From QNZT01 sp964651755 (GTDB lineage Bacteria; Campylobacterota; Campylobacteria; Campylobacterales; QNZT01), in contig CAZYZD010000108.1 of NCBI GenBank assembly GCA_964651755.1, positions 1 to 5,759 of the forward strand: DNA of 5,759 bases, given 5' to 3'. Below are positions 1 to 5,759 of this stretch, one piece after another (position 1 is the first letter of the stretch; every line of letters begins with the position of its first letter). The position numbers were made by a program, and so were the translations under genes. The notes under the pieces are model-generated. The model was not told the DNA's origin, did no database searches, and worked only from the letters and a program-made list of their open reading frames with translations.

Positions 1-214
1 AACTTTCTCTTCGATTTCAAAAGAAGATGGGAATACTTAACATAACTATTTAATAACAAACACCCTATACAAATAAACCCCAAGTTCCACCATTAACAAA
101 CACAAAGAATGTTCATTTAAGAAATTTTGAGATTAAATTATTTGCAAATTAAAACATTATAATGAAAAATAAAAATAATTTCAAACTTAAAGATATTTTT
201 TAGCTGTTAAATCG

Positions 215-316
215 TCAAATAACACACAAAGTGTTTATTGAACAGGATATTTAAATATGATTGGAGTGTTTGAGTACAATAAAATATCAATGGAGTCTAT
301 GTTATGTGTTATTTGA
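215..316. repeat. 12-bp perfect inverted repeat with a nested inner pair
   Basis: TCAAATAACACA (215-226) is exactly complementary to TGTGTTATTTGA (305-316). Inside it, TTTATTG (234-240) pairs with CAATAAA (277-283), and the centre contains the palindrome ATATTTAAATAT (247-258). The arms are seen directly in the sequence. Whether they fold as RNA, are remnants of a mobile element end, or are chance in AT-rich DNA is not settled. No transposase gene is nearby. Confidence 0.5.
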
Positions 317-482
317 TCAGATCAAAGCTTTTTTCTGCAAAGCAGCTATCCTTTTACACTGCTTCAGGAGATAGTACTCTTTCATGATGGCAAAACTCTT
401 TGTATTTGGGAGTAGTGACCTTTTTGTCTATAATTTATAAAATTTAAATAGTAATTTTAAAAAACTTGAATTTTTTGAAGAG

Positions 483-508
483 AGCATAGTCTGAATTCAG
501 ACTATGCT
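483..508 (-). terminator. 26-nt perfect palindrome after the lipoprotein stop
   Basis: Plus-strand half-site AGCATAGTCTGAA (483-495) is followed directly by its exact reverse complement (496-508), centred on GAATTC. As RNA it folds into a stem of 11 bp with an AATT loop, starting 12 nt beyond the TAA of the lipoprotein gene. The immediate downstream minus-strand sequence is CTCTTC, not a T-run. An A6-loop-T6 element follows at 476-459 and could supply the U-tract. Placement argues for a transcription terminator or 3' stabiliser. A dimeric-regulator operator is the alternative, because the DNA itself is perfectly dyad-symmetric. Confidence 0.5.
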
Positions 509-520
509 TGCAAGAGATAT

Positions 521-3175
521 TTAATCTCCTGAATAATTAGGGAAATAGTTTCCTTGGATTGGGATTCCTCCTGTGTAGAGAGTTTTATTGTCAAGTGTCA
601 GATTCTGGAGGTTGATTCTGAAAAAGACACCACCATCTGTCCATGAGTTGTGGAAATATTTGTCATCTAGTGTTACATAAGGAGAATGCGATTGCAGAAC
701 TGAGAAAATATTTTCATTTGCAAATTTATCAGCTGGGAGATTGATATTTTTGATAAAAGTTTGTGTTTTATAATTTGCAATAGTTACATTTCTTGATTTA
801 TGGTTAGTAATAATCGCATAATCTCCATTTTGCTGGAAGTTTACATGTCCTGCACCTTTGTCGGATTTTACAATATTTGTAATATCCATACTATCTGTAT
901 CAACGACAAATGTTTGTCCTGATGCAACAGCACCCCACAAATATCTTTTACCATTTACTTCAGGTGAGATGTACAGATTGTGTCCACCGAGTGAATTAAA
1001 TTGTTGTTTTACTTCTACAGGAACTTGTGTTGTATATGCTTCTTTATAATCTTTAACAATGGTATTTTTTACTTTATCGTAGTAGTTATTATAATATGCA
1101 TCTTGATTTCCCGGATAGTATGTATTATATTTTTCAGGGAAATGTGTTGGATATCTGTATTTATAGTGTGGTTTTGCATTTTTATATTGATCCCAATATT
1201 GTGTAAACAAGTCATATGCATCAACATTTTTCATAATTGTAATAGTACGTTCTGTTAAAAGTGGTGTTTGATTTAACTCTTTTAATTTTCCATTGACAAG
1301 TTTCCATTTATACATAACTGGTGCAATACCATCACCATTACCATTTCCTTCTGACATACCATAATAAATATTGTCATTTTTCCCAGATGGAATAATTTGA
1401 TGAATGGAAGTGCTGGTACGGACGGAATCTGTTAATTTTAGTTTCCATTGACCATTTCTATTTTTTGAAACAAGTTTATAAACATGAATCAATCTATTCG
1501 CTCTGTCAAGAATTGCAAAATGTCTTTTCCCTAACCATCTTGGATGTCCTGAGATTTGGCTTCCTCCAAAGTCTGGTGCAACACATGTTAATTCTGATGA
1601 ATCGATGTTCTTCCAGCTATAAACGATATTTTTATAATACCATGGATGGTAGTTATGTTCATTAAATTTTAGATCACAAGTAATATTCATACCTGCTTTA
1701 CCTACAATTTCCCATGTCGATGCATCTAAAAGAACTGCTGCAGGTCTATTGGATGATGTTAATAGCACAAGGTTTTTAGCTGGATTGTATGCATCTGCCG
1801 AACGTGGATTAAAAGGTAAATCTATTTTTTTTACTAATGTTTTTGTTTTGACATCATATACATTTATGAAAGTTGAACCTTTTGGTACCATAAGAATGTA
1901 TTTTGCAGTATCTACAGATCCGACAACATCTGCATGATGTGTTTTTGATCCTTCTACTGCAATTTCAGCTATAAGATCCATATTTGCATAGTCAACGGCT
2001 AAAAGTCTGTTATGTGGATCATGCTCATCTGCAAAAAGTGCAACTTTTTTAACAGCTTGTTGTGAATCGTTTGATATTGTCACATCTTCAATTGCGACAG
2101 GGGTATTATTGTCTTGATGAAATGCTCTGATTTCAAAGTTGTCTTCATACTCTACCGAAAATGCAACAGAACCCGTTGTTTGACCATCCGTTTCAAAGTA
2201 ATCATAAGCATCATCTTTTGTATTTCCTGCACCTTTCTCAAAAATTCCGATCCAATCGGCATCATTTCCTGGCATACCGGTGAAATCAACTTTAAATTCC
2301 TCATCAACTGCATACTTGTTTTTTTGTAAAGCAATAGTAGTGTTAGCATTTGTATCTGCTTTTACAATAAGATTTGCAGAAGCGATTTGATTCATCTTTT
2401 CATCGGAAAAGAGTCTTATCTCATAATTTCCTGCGGGTACTCCTTCAAGTGTAAGTTCTCCATTTACAGCTTCTTCTGTATATGTCCATGACCATGTATT
2501 TTCCCAACTATTAGGTGTATCTTTTGGAAATATACCGATCCATTCTCCTTCTTGAAAAGTTGCTCCTGTAAGTTTGAGTTCAATATTTTCACCGGTTATA
2601 ACTTGTTGTGATTTTATGACGATTTTTGCGTTTGTTTCTTGTTGGTCTGCATTTGTAAGAGTAAAAGGTATTTTTGCCAATTCAATATAAGCACTACCTT
2701 TTGTAAAAGCTCTGAGTTCATATTCTCCCGCATCCAATTCAACATTGTATCGGCGATGTAATGTATTTGCTACTCTTATTTTTACAACTGTTTTGTCTCC
2801 TGTCCATTTATAAGTCAATAAATTCTCTTTTTTACTGCTGTCTTCTTTTTTAAAAAGTCCTATCCAGTCATAGCGTTTAGGCATATTTTTAAGATTGACT
2901 GTTAAAATATCATTTTGTTCAGCACTTTTTTTATCTATTGACATAGCCACATTTCTGAGTTGTTTAATACTTTGCTCTTTAATAGTTTCCAGTGGAGGCA
3001 TATCACTTGGTGCGAGTGTTTGAGAAACGTATGGTGAAACCTGATGGGAACTCTTTTGATCTTGTTTGTTTGCGGATGAGGAACTATGTGTACTCTCTGT
3101 ACCACCACAACCGACAAATGTGGCTATAAGTACAGTAGATAATGCTATATGCTTGTAAGAAATTGTATTCTTCAC
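521..3175 (-). CDS. large lipoprotein: three WIG-F Ig-like modules plus His-rich beta-propeller
   Basis: I do not recognise a characterised homologue of this 884-residue predicted lipoprotein. The signal peptide has KN/YKH, a hydrophobic stretch IALSTVLIATF and a lipobox-like FVGC; lipidation at C23 is likely, although Phe at -3 is less usual than Leu. Glycine rather than Asp at +2 suggests sorting to the outer membrane. A Ser/Gln-rich linker follows (24-70). Residues 74-367 hold three Ig-like modules, each with [DE]WIG[IL]F and a [NE][YF]E[IL]R.F strand. Residues about 376-884 have repeated propeller-type strands (RLLAVDYANMDLIAEI, FINVYDVKTKTLVKKIDL, QTFVVDTDSMDITNIV, NVTIANYKTQTFIKNINL), as in YncE, cytochrome d1 or NosZ-like propellers. 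Notable residues are H413-H414, H544, H732, H777, H792, H830, H842 and only two cysteines beyond C23 (C500, C531), a possible disulfide. There is no CXXCH haem motif and no obvious catalytic signature. The start is GTG, fixed by AAGGAG 6 nt upstream. It is probably a surface or periplasmic binding or metal-handling protein; function is unknown. Confidence 0.85.
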   Translation of the reverse strand: MKNTISYKHIALSTVLIATFVGCGGTESTHSSSSANKQDQKSSHQVSPYVSQTLAPSDMPPLETIKEQSIKQLRNVAMSIDKKSAEQNDILTVNLKNMPKRYDWIGLFKKEDSSKKENLLTYKWTGDKTVVKIRVANTLHRRYNVELDAGEYELRAFTKGSAYIELAKIPFTLTNADQQETNAKIVIKSQQVITGENIELKLTGATFQEGEWIGIFPKDTPNSWENTWSWTYTEEAVNGELTLEGVPAGNYEIRLFSDEKMNQIASANLIVKADTNANTTIALQKNKYAVDEEFKVDFTGMPGNDADWIGIFEKGAGNTKDDAYDYFETDGQTTGSVAFSVEYEDNFEIRAFHQDNNTPVAIEDVTISNDSQQAVKKVALFADEHDPHNRLLAVDYANMDLIAEIAVEGSKTHHADVVGSVDTAKYILMVPKGSTFINVYDVKTKTLVKKIDLPFNPRSADAYNPAKNLVLLTSSNRPAAVLLDASTWEIVGKAGMNITCDLKFNEHNYHPWYYKNIVYSWKNIDSSELTCVAPDFGGSQISGHPRWLGKRHFAILDRANRLIHVYKLVSKNRNGQWKLKLTDSVRTSTSIHQIIPSGKNDNIYYGMSEGNGNGDGIAPVMYKWKLVNGKLKELNQTPLLTERTITIMKNVDAYDLFTQYWDQYKNAKPHYKYRYPTHFPEKYNTYYPGNQDAYYNNYYDKVKNTIVKDYKEAYTTQVPVEVKQQFNSLGGHNLYISPEVNGKRYLWGAVASGQTFVVDTDSMDITNIVKSDKGAGHVNFQQNGDYAIITNHKSRNVTIANYKTQTFIKNINLPADKFANENIFSVLQSHSPYVTLDDKYFHNSWTDGGVFFRINLQNLTLDNKTLYTGGIPIQGNYFPNYSGD
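2075..2956 (-). repeat. three tandem Ig-like modules encoded in the lipoprotein gene
   Basis: Protein-level repeats at about residues 74-173, 183-272 and 278-367, each 90-100 residues long. Each has an early beta-strand pair, then DWIGLF (103-108), EWIGIF (211-216) or DWIGIF (307-312), a Tyr/Trp-rich stretch about 12-18 residues later, and a closing strand EYELRAF (151-157), NYEIRLF (250-256) or NFEIRAF (346-352). The pattern resembles SKICH-type or other Ig-like beta-sandwiches, in which 'DW[IV]G[IL][FY]' forms a core strand. The copies have diverged in sequence, so the duplication is old and not a recent DNA-level repeat. Confidence 0.75.
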
Positions 3176-3340
3176 CTAATACTCCTTTTGAAAAAATTGT
3201 TTACACTTAAAGATCGGTTAAAAAAAATATATATTTGAATATGGAAGATAAATTTTAACAAATAGGAGTATTGGTTTTAATTTTTTTACTATATTGCACA
3301 TAATGGAAGTTTTTATATTATGGAGTTGTCTTTAGATTGA
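3176..3340. other. AT-rich gap between the cap operon and the lipoprotein gene
   Basis: Together with the hairpin to its right this gap is about 200 nt, with no coding potential that I can support. If the lipoprotein gene has its own promoter it must be here. The best sigma70-type -10 on the minus strand is TATAGT (complement of 3288-3293), with no clear -35, as is usual for Campylobacterota promoters; it would leave a leader of roughly 105 nt. I see no sigma54 element (GG-N10-GC). Runs of A/T (for example 3220-3233) may simply reflect base composition. Promoter placement is uncertain. Confidence 0.3.
3182..3187 (-). promoter_or_regulatory. strong Shine-Dalgarno fixing a GTG start for the lipoprotein
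   Basis: The minus strand reads AAGGAG here, 6 nt upstream of the GTG at 3175. The signal peptide with its positive N-terminus begins right at this GTG, so motif and protein agree on the start. Confidence 0.75.
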
Positions 3341-3372
3341 ACTTTCTCTCTCGAATAAGGAGAGAGAAAAGT
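3341..3372 (-). terminator. hairpin after the cap operon, no T-tract
   Basis: A perfect 10-bp stem is formed by TTTCTCTCTC (plus strand 3343-3352) and GAGAGAGAAA (3360-3369) with a 7-nt loop (GAATAAG). It can extend by two more pairs past a one-base bulge at 3370. It begins 5 nt after the last stop codon of the flagellar operon, the expected place for a terminator or a 3' end stabiliser. There is no run of T on either side, so a standard intrinsic terminator is not demonstrated. The stem also has all its pyrimidines in one arm and all its purines in the other. Confidence 0.45.
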
Positions 3373-3377
3373 ACTTA

Positions 3378-3638
3378 TTAACAAGATTTACTGAAGTTTT
3401 CTTCTTTATATGATGATTGTGTGAGAAATTTTTTGCTTTTTTGAATCTTTGTCATGTTTTCTCTGAGAATATTTTGTTCTTGAGCGAGAAGTTTTTTGGC
3501 TTCGTTGATCAAAGCAACGCTGGTTTTTAAATCGTTGATACTTTTGATTTCTGGCATTTCATTCAGAAGCCTTTCAATTTTCTCAAAATCTTTTTCAATG
3601 ATGGATATTTTAAAATCTTCAAGCCATTTCAATTGCAA
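3378..3638 (-). CDS. small helical protein after fliS, possible FliT-like chaperone
   Basis: With the chosen start this is an 86-residue, charged, almost entirely helical protein with no signal peptide or membrane segment. Visible features are an N-terminal helix with W5 and F9 (KWLEDFKISIIEKDFEKIERLL), a short break at MPEIKS (28-33), then a long Lys/Glu/Gln-rich helix (about 34-72, ALINEAKKLLAQEQNILREN) ending in KKFL, and a polar tail. Such paired helices with hydrophobic heptads suit a FliT-type or other export chaperone. C. jejuni also has a short uncharacterised gene directly after fliS. I infer, but cannot show, a role as FliD chaperone. The frame stays open up to a TTG at 3665, but that codon has no Shine-Dalgarno. 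The TTG at 3638 sits 7 nt behind AGGAG within a purine-rich GGAGAGAGGAG tract, so I place the start there. This overlaps fliS by 20 nt and suggests translational coupling. No ATG is available near the start. TTG at 3632 is the alternative. Confidence 0.75.
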   Translation of the reverse strand: MQLKWLEDFKISIIEKDFEKIERLLNEMPEIKSINDLKTSVALINEAKKLLAQEQNILRENMTKIQKSKKFLTQSSYKEENFSKSC

Positions 3639-3999
3639 TACTTGTCTCCTCTCTCCATGTTTCAAGCAGTACTTTTACAACATGGATAATTGTATCCAAC
3701 TCCTGAGTCGAGTTTTTTTGATTTGCTTCTGCCAGAGATTTGATCTGGTGCATATAGAGACCGCTTAGATAAGCTGTCATTTGGGAACCGTCATTGCTGA
3801 GTGAATCAAGCAACTCTATAAAAATGTCAGTAGAACGGTTGATATACTTTGCTTTGGCTTCCATATCGTTCTCTTCAATCGCACGTTTTGCTAAAGAGGT
3901 AAACTTCAAAAGACCTTCATAAAGCATTTCGATCAATTTTTCAGGAGAGTAAACTCCTGTCTGGTTTTGGGTATATGCATTGTATGCAGATTGTCTCAT
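3619..3999 (-). CDS. fliS: flagellar export chaperone FliS
   Basis: FliS is a cytoplasmic four-helix-bundle chaperone that binds the C-terminal disordered part of flagellin, prevents premature polymerisation and delivers it to the export gate (family knowledge). The 126-residue length is typical. The N-terminal tyrosine-containing stretch (MRQSAYNAYTQNQ) and the signature SPEKLIEMLYEGLLKFTSLAKRAI at 18-41 are classic FliS. Further family features are the helix IFIELLDSLSND (60-71), GLYMHQIKSLAEAN (80-93) and a C-terminal helix containing VVKVLLETWREE. The ATG at 3999 has AAGGA 5 nt upstream (complement of 4005-4009). It lies 19 nt after the fliD stop, and the next small gene begins inside its 3' end, so expression is probably coupled along the operon. 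Nothing is missing or broken. The identification rests on motifs plus position directly downstream of fliD. Confidence 0.95.
   Translation of the reverse strand: MRQSAYNAYTQNQTGVYSPEKLIEMLYEGLLKFTSLAKRAIEENDMEAKAKYINRSTDIFIELLDSLSNDGSQMTAYLSGLYMHQIKSLAEANQKNSTQELDTIIHVVKVLLETWREETSIAIEMA
3646..3656 (-). promoter_or_regulatory. Shine-Dalgarno for the gene after fliS (decides a TTG start)
   Basis: On the minus strand this reads GGAGAGAGGAG, inside the coding sequence of fliS. The AGGAG end (3646-3650) is 7 nt from the TTG at 3638, which is ideal spacing. It therefore selects that codon over the TTG at 3665, where no comparable motif precedes. Confidence 0.65.
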
Positions 4000-4018
4000 T
4001 ATTTTCCTTCTTTCATTA

Positions 4019-5353
4019 TTATTGTTTTTGTGCTAATTCTGCATCGATCATTGCGCTAAGAGCATCTCCTTGGGAGTTTAGCTTTGCGATAACTGAGTCA
4101 TATGCAGCAAATTTTTTTGCCATAATGCTATATCGGTCGTCAAGTCTTTTTTGTGAAGTTTTTTGTAGTTCCTGAAGTCTGATAGCATCGTCATCAAGAT
4201 TTTTTGCAAGTGATTTTAATATACTGTTAGAACTTGTCTTGATATCAAAAATTGCACTTTCAAGTCTGTTAAAAGCGCCGTTTCGACCATCTGTTCCTCT
4301 GAAAAAATCTTCTACTTGCTTAGGATCTTCTTTTAGCTTTTCCTCAAATTTGTTTTTATCAAATTTTATGGTTCCGTCACGCTGGAGTTCCAGACCGAAA
4401 CTACCGATGGTCTTGCCATCTTTGGAAGTGGTTAAAATTAATGCATCTTTAAGCATGGTTGCAGCAGCTCGGATAGAGGAGTTCCCCTGAAAAAGTCCTG
4501 CTTCTTTAGATGTTTTGTCAAACTTGGTACTTTCTGTAAAACCTTGAACTAGTTTATTGTATTCGTTGACAAATTTTTCCATTCCCTCCAGAAGTTTGCT
4601 GTTGTCCTGTTTGATAGTGACTGTAGTTTGTCCTTCTTGTTTGAGTTTAACAGTTAATCCTTCAACAAGATCATCTATGGTATTACTTGAGCGTGTAATC
4701 TGGATACCATCAAAATCAAATGATGCATCTTTTGCACCTTCTCCTACTTGATTAAAATTATAATCTCCTGTAATAGAAATATTGTTTTTGGCACCAGTTT
4801 CTGCTGATTTTAATACCAAATGATAAGGATTACTCCCTCCTACATTAAGTAGAGAAGCTTCTACTTTTCCATCTGTTTGTTCATTGATTTTTTTTACTAC
4901 ATCTTTAATAGAATCTGTACTTAACACTTCAATATCAAAAGAGTTATCATCAATCTCAAGATGCATAGTGCCAGCATCTCCCATGAGTGCATCTTCATAT
5001 GCATAGCCAGTTTGAGATTGTTTAATATCATGTGTAGCTAGTGATGAAACATTTATAGTATGTGTTCCAACAGCAGCTTTTGAAGTAGTTTCTACTGAAA
5101 CAGAACTGCCGCTGAGAGAACTTTCTTTTGCCTGATAAAGTGAGGGATCAGACATAGCAACAACTTCGGTATTTACATTTGTAACAAACTGTTTTAATTC
5201 ATCAAGTTTATTTTGTTTTAATTGGTTAAGTTCTATTTTATTTTCAATTGGTTTGATAATAGCGTTTTTATCAGCATCTTTAAGCTGGTCGATAACATCA
5301 TAGGAAAGAGCACCGTCACTACCTATTCCAAGAGTACTTAATGTTCCTGCCAT
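4019..5353 (-). CDS. fliD: flagellar filament cap protein FliD (HAP2)
   Basis: FliD is the filament cap (hook-associated protein 2), an oligomer at the distal tip that folds and inserts exported flagellin. The 444-residue protein has the expected layout. An N-terminal FliD_N region (about 8-110) begins with the LGIGSDGALSYDVIDQLKDAD segment and a coiled-coil-prone helix (about 35-65). A middle beta-rich region (about 115-245) includes the VGTHTINVSSLATHD strand pair at 95-109. The C-terminal FliD_C region (about 250-430) shows FVNEYNKLV (261-269), the GLELQRDGTIKFDKNKFEEKL segment (320-340) followed by DP..VEDFFRG, and the closing amphipathic helix RYSIMAKKFAAYDSVIAKLNSQ (407-428). Like other axial proteins it has no cleavable signal and would be exported by the flagellar type III system. 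The ATG at 5353 follows an AAGGA motif 6 nt upstream, inside the end of flaG. At 444 residues it is shorter than the caps of C. jejuni or H. pylori (over 600), implying that extra outer domains are absent. It is complete and unbroken. Confidence 0.97.
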   Translation of the reverse strand: MAGTLSTLGIGSDGALSYDVIDQLKDADKNAIIKPIENKIELNQLKQNKLDELKQFVTNVNTEVVAMSDPSLYQAKESSLSGSSVSVETTSKAAVGTHTINVSSLATHDIKQSQTGYAYEDALMGDAGTMHLEIDDNSFDIEVLSTDSIKDVVKKINEQTDGKVEASLLNVGGSNPYHLVLKSAETGAKNNISITGDYNFNQVGEGAKDASFDFDGIQITRSSNTIDDLVEGLTVKLKQEGQTTVTIKQDNSKLLEGMEKFVNEYNKLVQGFTESTKFDKTSKEAGLFQGNSSIRAAATMLKDALILTTSKDGKTIGSFGLELQRDGTIKFDKNKFEEKLKEDPKQVEDFFRGTDGRNGAFNRLESAIFDIKTSSNSILKSLAKNLDDDAIRLQELQKTSQKRLDDRYSIMAKKFAAYDSVIAKLNSQGDALSAMIDAELAQKQ

Positions 5354-5356
5354 TTA

Positions 5357-5743
5357 TTATCCTTTTTTGTCCAGTAAATTGCCGACTAGTTCTTTCATAC
5401 TTTCACTAATTTTCATTGCTTCTTCGCTAGGTAATTTTCGTATAACTCTACCAGTATTTTTTTCTATAACATTGAGATATACCTGATCTATTTTATCGTT
5501 ATAGGCAAATTTTATATCCAGGTTGAGTGTATCACTCATTTCATTGAATTTTTCAGTACTTTCATGTAGAATTTTCTTTTGATCTTCTAAAGAAAGATTA
5601 TTGTTTTTTTCAGTTTGTTTTAAAATGGAAGCCTCTGTATTTTGTACAGAGGCTTCACTTTTTGATGCAATGCTGCTTTGGATATGCATGGGTGATACAC
5701 TTACTGTTGATATATGAACTGGATTTGCTGTGATTGTATCCAT
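5357..5743 (-). CDS. flaG: FlaG family flagellar protein
   Basis: This 128-residue protein belongs to the FlaG family, small proteins encoded next to fliD that influence flagellar filament length or assembly; their exact biochemical role is unsettled. Residues 1-70 are Ser/Thr/Gln-rich, low in complexity and probably flexible. The recognisable FlaG core occupies about residues 73-128. It has the pattern LDIKFAYNDKIDQVYLNV, then the family hallmark TGRVIRKLPSEEAMK (97-111), which matches the usual 'TGEVIRQIP.EE' segment, and ends in an amphipathic helix with G121 and DKKG at the C-terminus. The ATG at 5743 is chosen because AAGGAG lies 6 nt upstream (complement of 5750-5755). No signal peptide is visible. 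It is the first gene of the cap operon within the window and its stop is only 3 nt from the fliD start, so the two are almost certainly co-transcribed. Any promoter is outside the window. The family call is confident; function is taken from the family. Confidence 0.92.
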   Translation of the reverse strand: MDTITANPVHISTVSVSPMHIQSSIASKSEASVQNTEASILKQTEKNNNLSLEDQKKILHESTEKFNEMSDTLNLDIKFAYNDKIDQVYLNVIEKNTGRVIRKLPSEEAMKISESMKELVGNLLDKKG

Positions 5744-5759
5744 GTGCTACTCCTTTAGC

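Larger units (their letters stand above)
1..520. other. non-coding, AT-rich left flank
   Basis: No gene can be supported here on either strand. Apart from the inverted repeat and the palindrome listed separately, it contains a perfect plus-strand TATAAT (158-163), a small hairpin TTTGAT-CAG-ATCAAA (312-326) followed by T6 (329-334), a second short stem AAGCAG/CTGCTT (340-345 and 359-364), and a very weak stem at the window edge (8-12 with 23-27). The stretch 318-420 is less AT-rich than its surroundings and could be the remnant of a gene, but I cannot identify one. Confidence 0.5.

Noticed and set aside
1..10. The 10-mer AACTTTCTCT at the left edge recurs at 3340-3349 beside the cap-operon hairpin.
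   Set aside because: A single 10-base match in low-complexity AT/CT sequence is expected by chance, and flanking bases soon diverge. It is not evidence of duplication or an att site.
317..385. Minus-strand ATG frame of 22 codons (MKEYYLLKQCKRIAALQKKA...), open upstream for about 14 more codons.
   Set aside because: It is too short, has no clear Shine-Dalgarno and no recognisable family, and codes through the possible hairpin region. It could be a gene remnant but cannot be supported.
858..2329. Several plus-strand open frames of 60-85 codons opposite the lipoprotein gene (for example 858-1049, 1001-1258, 2114-2329).
   Set aside because: Their products look like antisense translations (Cys/Ile/Phe-rich, no families), they lack ribosome binding sites, and the minus-strand frame has clear domain structure.
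3205..3240. Possible sigma28-like promoter for the lipoprotein on the minus strand: AACCGATC (complement of 3212-3219) with CAAAT 15 nt upstream of CCGATC.
   Set aside because: It lies at a plausible distance from the GTG and next to a flagellar operon, but the -10 only partly matches CGATA-type sites and the -35 (CAAAT instead of TAAA) is weak in AT-rich DNA. It is not enough to annotate.
3639..3665. Upstream TTG at 3665 as the start of the gene after fliS (95 residues).
   Set aside because: No Shine-Dalgarno precedes it, and the added residues (KHGERRQV) are just the translated ribosome binding site of the better TTG at 3638.
3496..4751. Plus-strand frames opposite fliS, fliD and the small gene (3496-3768, 3975-4175, 4239-4490, 4557-4751).
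   Set aside because: They are fully antisense to well-identified flagellar genes and show no protein features of their own.
1..5759. CRISPR arrays, tRNA or rRNA genes, insertion sequences, toxin-antitoxin or defence genes.
   Set aside because: No regularly spaced repeats, tRNA cloverleaf features, rRNA motifs, transposase or nuclease signatures are visible on either strand.

Overview
The window is AT-rich and reads as chromosomal DNA from a flagellated member of the Campylobacterota (the former Epsilonproteobacteria). The main clue is the gene order flaG - fliD - fliS - small helical protein. This matches the Campylobacter jejuni order, in which an uncharacterised gene follows fliS, and free-living relatives such as Sulfurimonas are also plausible. 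A FliD of only 444 residues fits a free-living member better than the longer caps of Campylobacter or Helicobacter. Genus-level assignment is inference only. All five genes that can be supported lie on the minus strand.

Right half (5743 down to 3378): a compact flagellar cap operon. flaG and fliD are separated by 3 nt, fliD and fliS by 19 nt, and the last gene overlaps the 3' end of fliS. FliD is the filament cap that inserts flagellin at the filament tip, FliS is the flagellin export chaperone, FlaG is a small accessory protein linked to filament length and assembly, and the fourth product is a short helical protein in the position where a FliD chaperone (FliT-like) would be expected. The operon promoter lies beyond the right edge. 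A hairpin without a T-tract follows the last stop codon.

Middle gap (3176-3377): about 200 nt of AT-rich DNA that must hold any separate promoter for the next gene. Only weak candidates are visible.

Left half (3175 down to 521): one large gene for an 884-residue predicted lipoprotein. It starts at GTG behind a strong Shine-Dalgarno sequence. After the lipobox cysteine and a low-complexity linker come three tandem Ig-like modules with a W-I-G-[IL]-F signature, then a beta-propeller-like half with a vicinal His-His pair, many further histidines and a Tyr-rich insertion. Its function is not known to me, and this is the most interesting object in the window. A 26-nt perfect palindrome just after its stop codon is probably a terminator stem.

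Left edge (1-520): no convincing gene. It holds a 12-bp inverted repeat with a nested second pair, preceded by a perfect TATAAT and followed by a small hairpin with T6. That could be a plus-strand structured RNA, but this is speculative.
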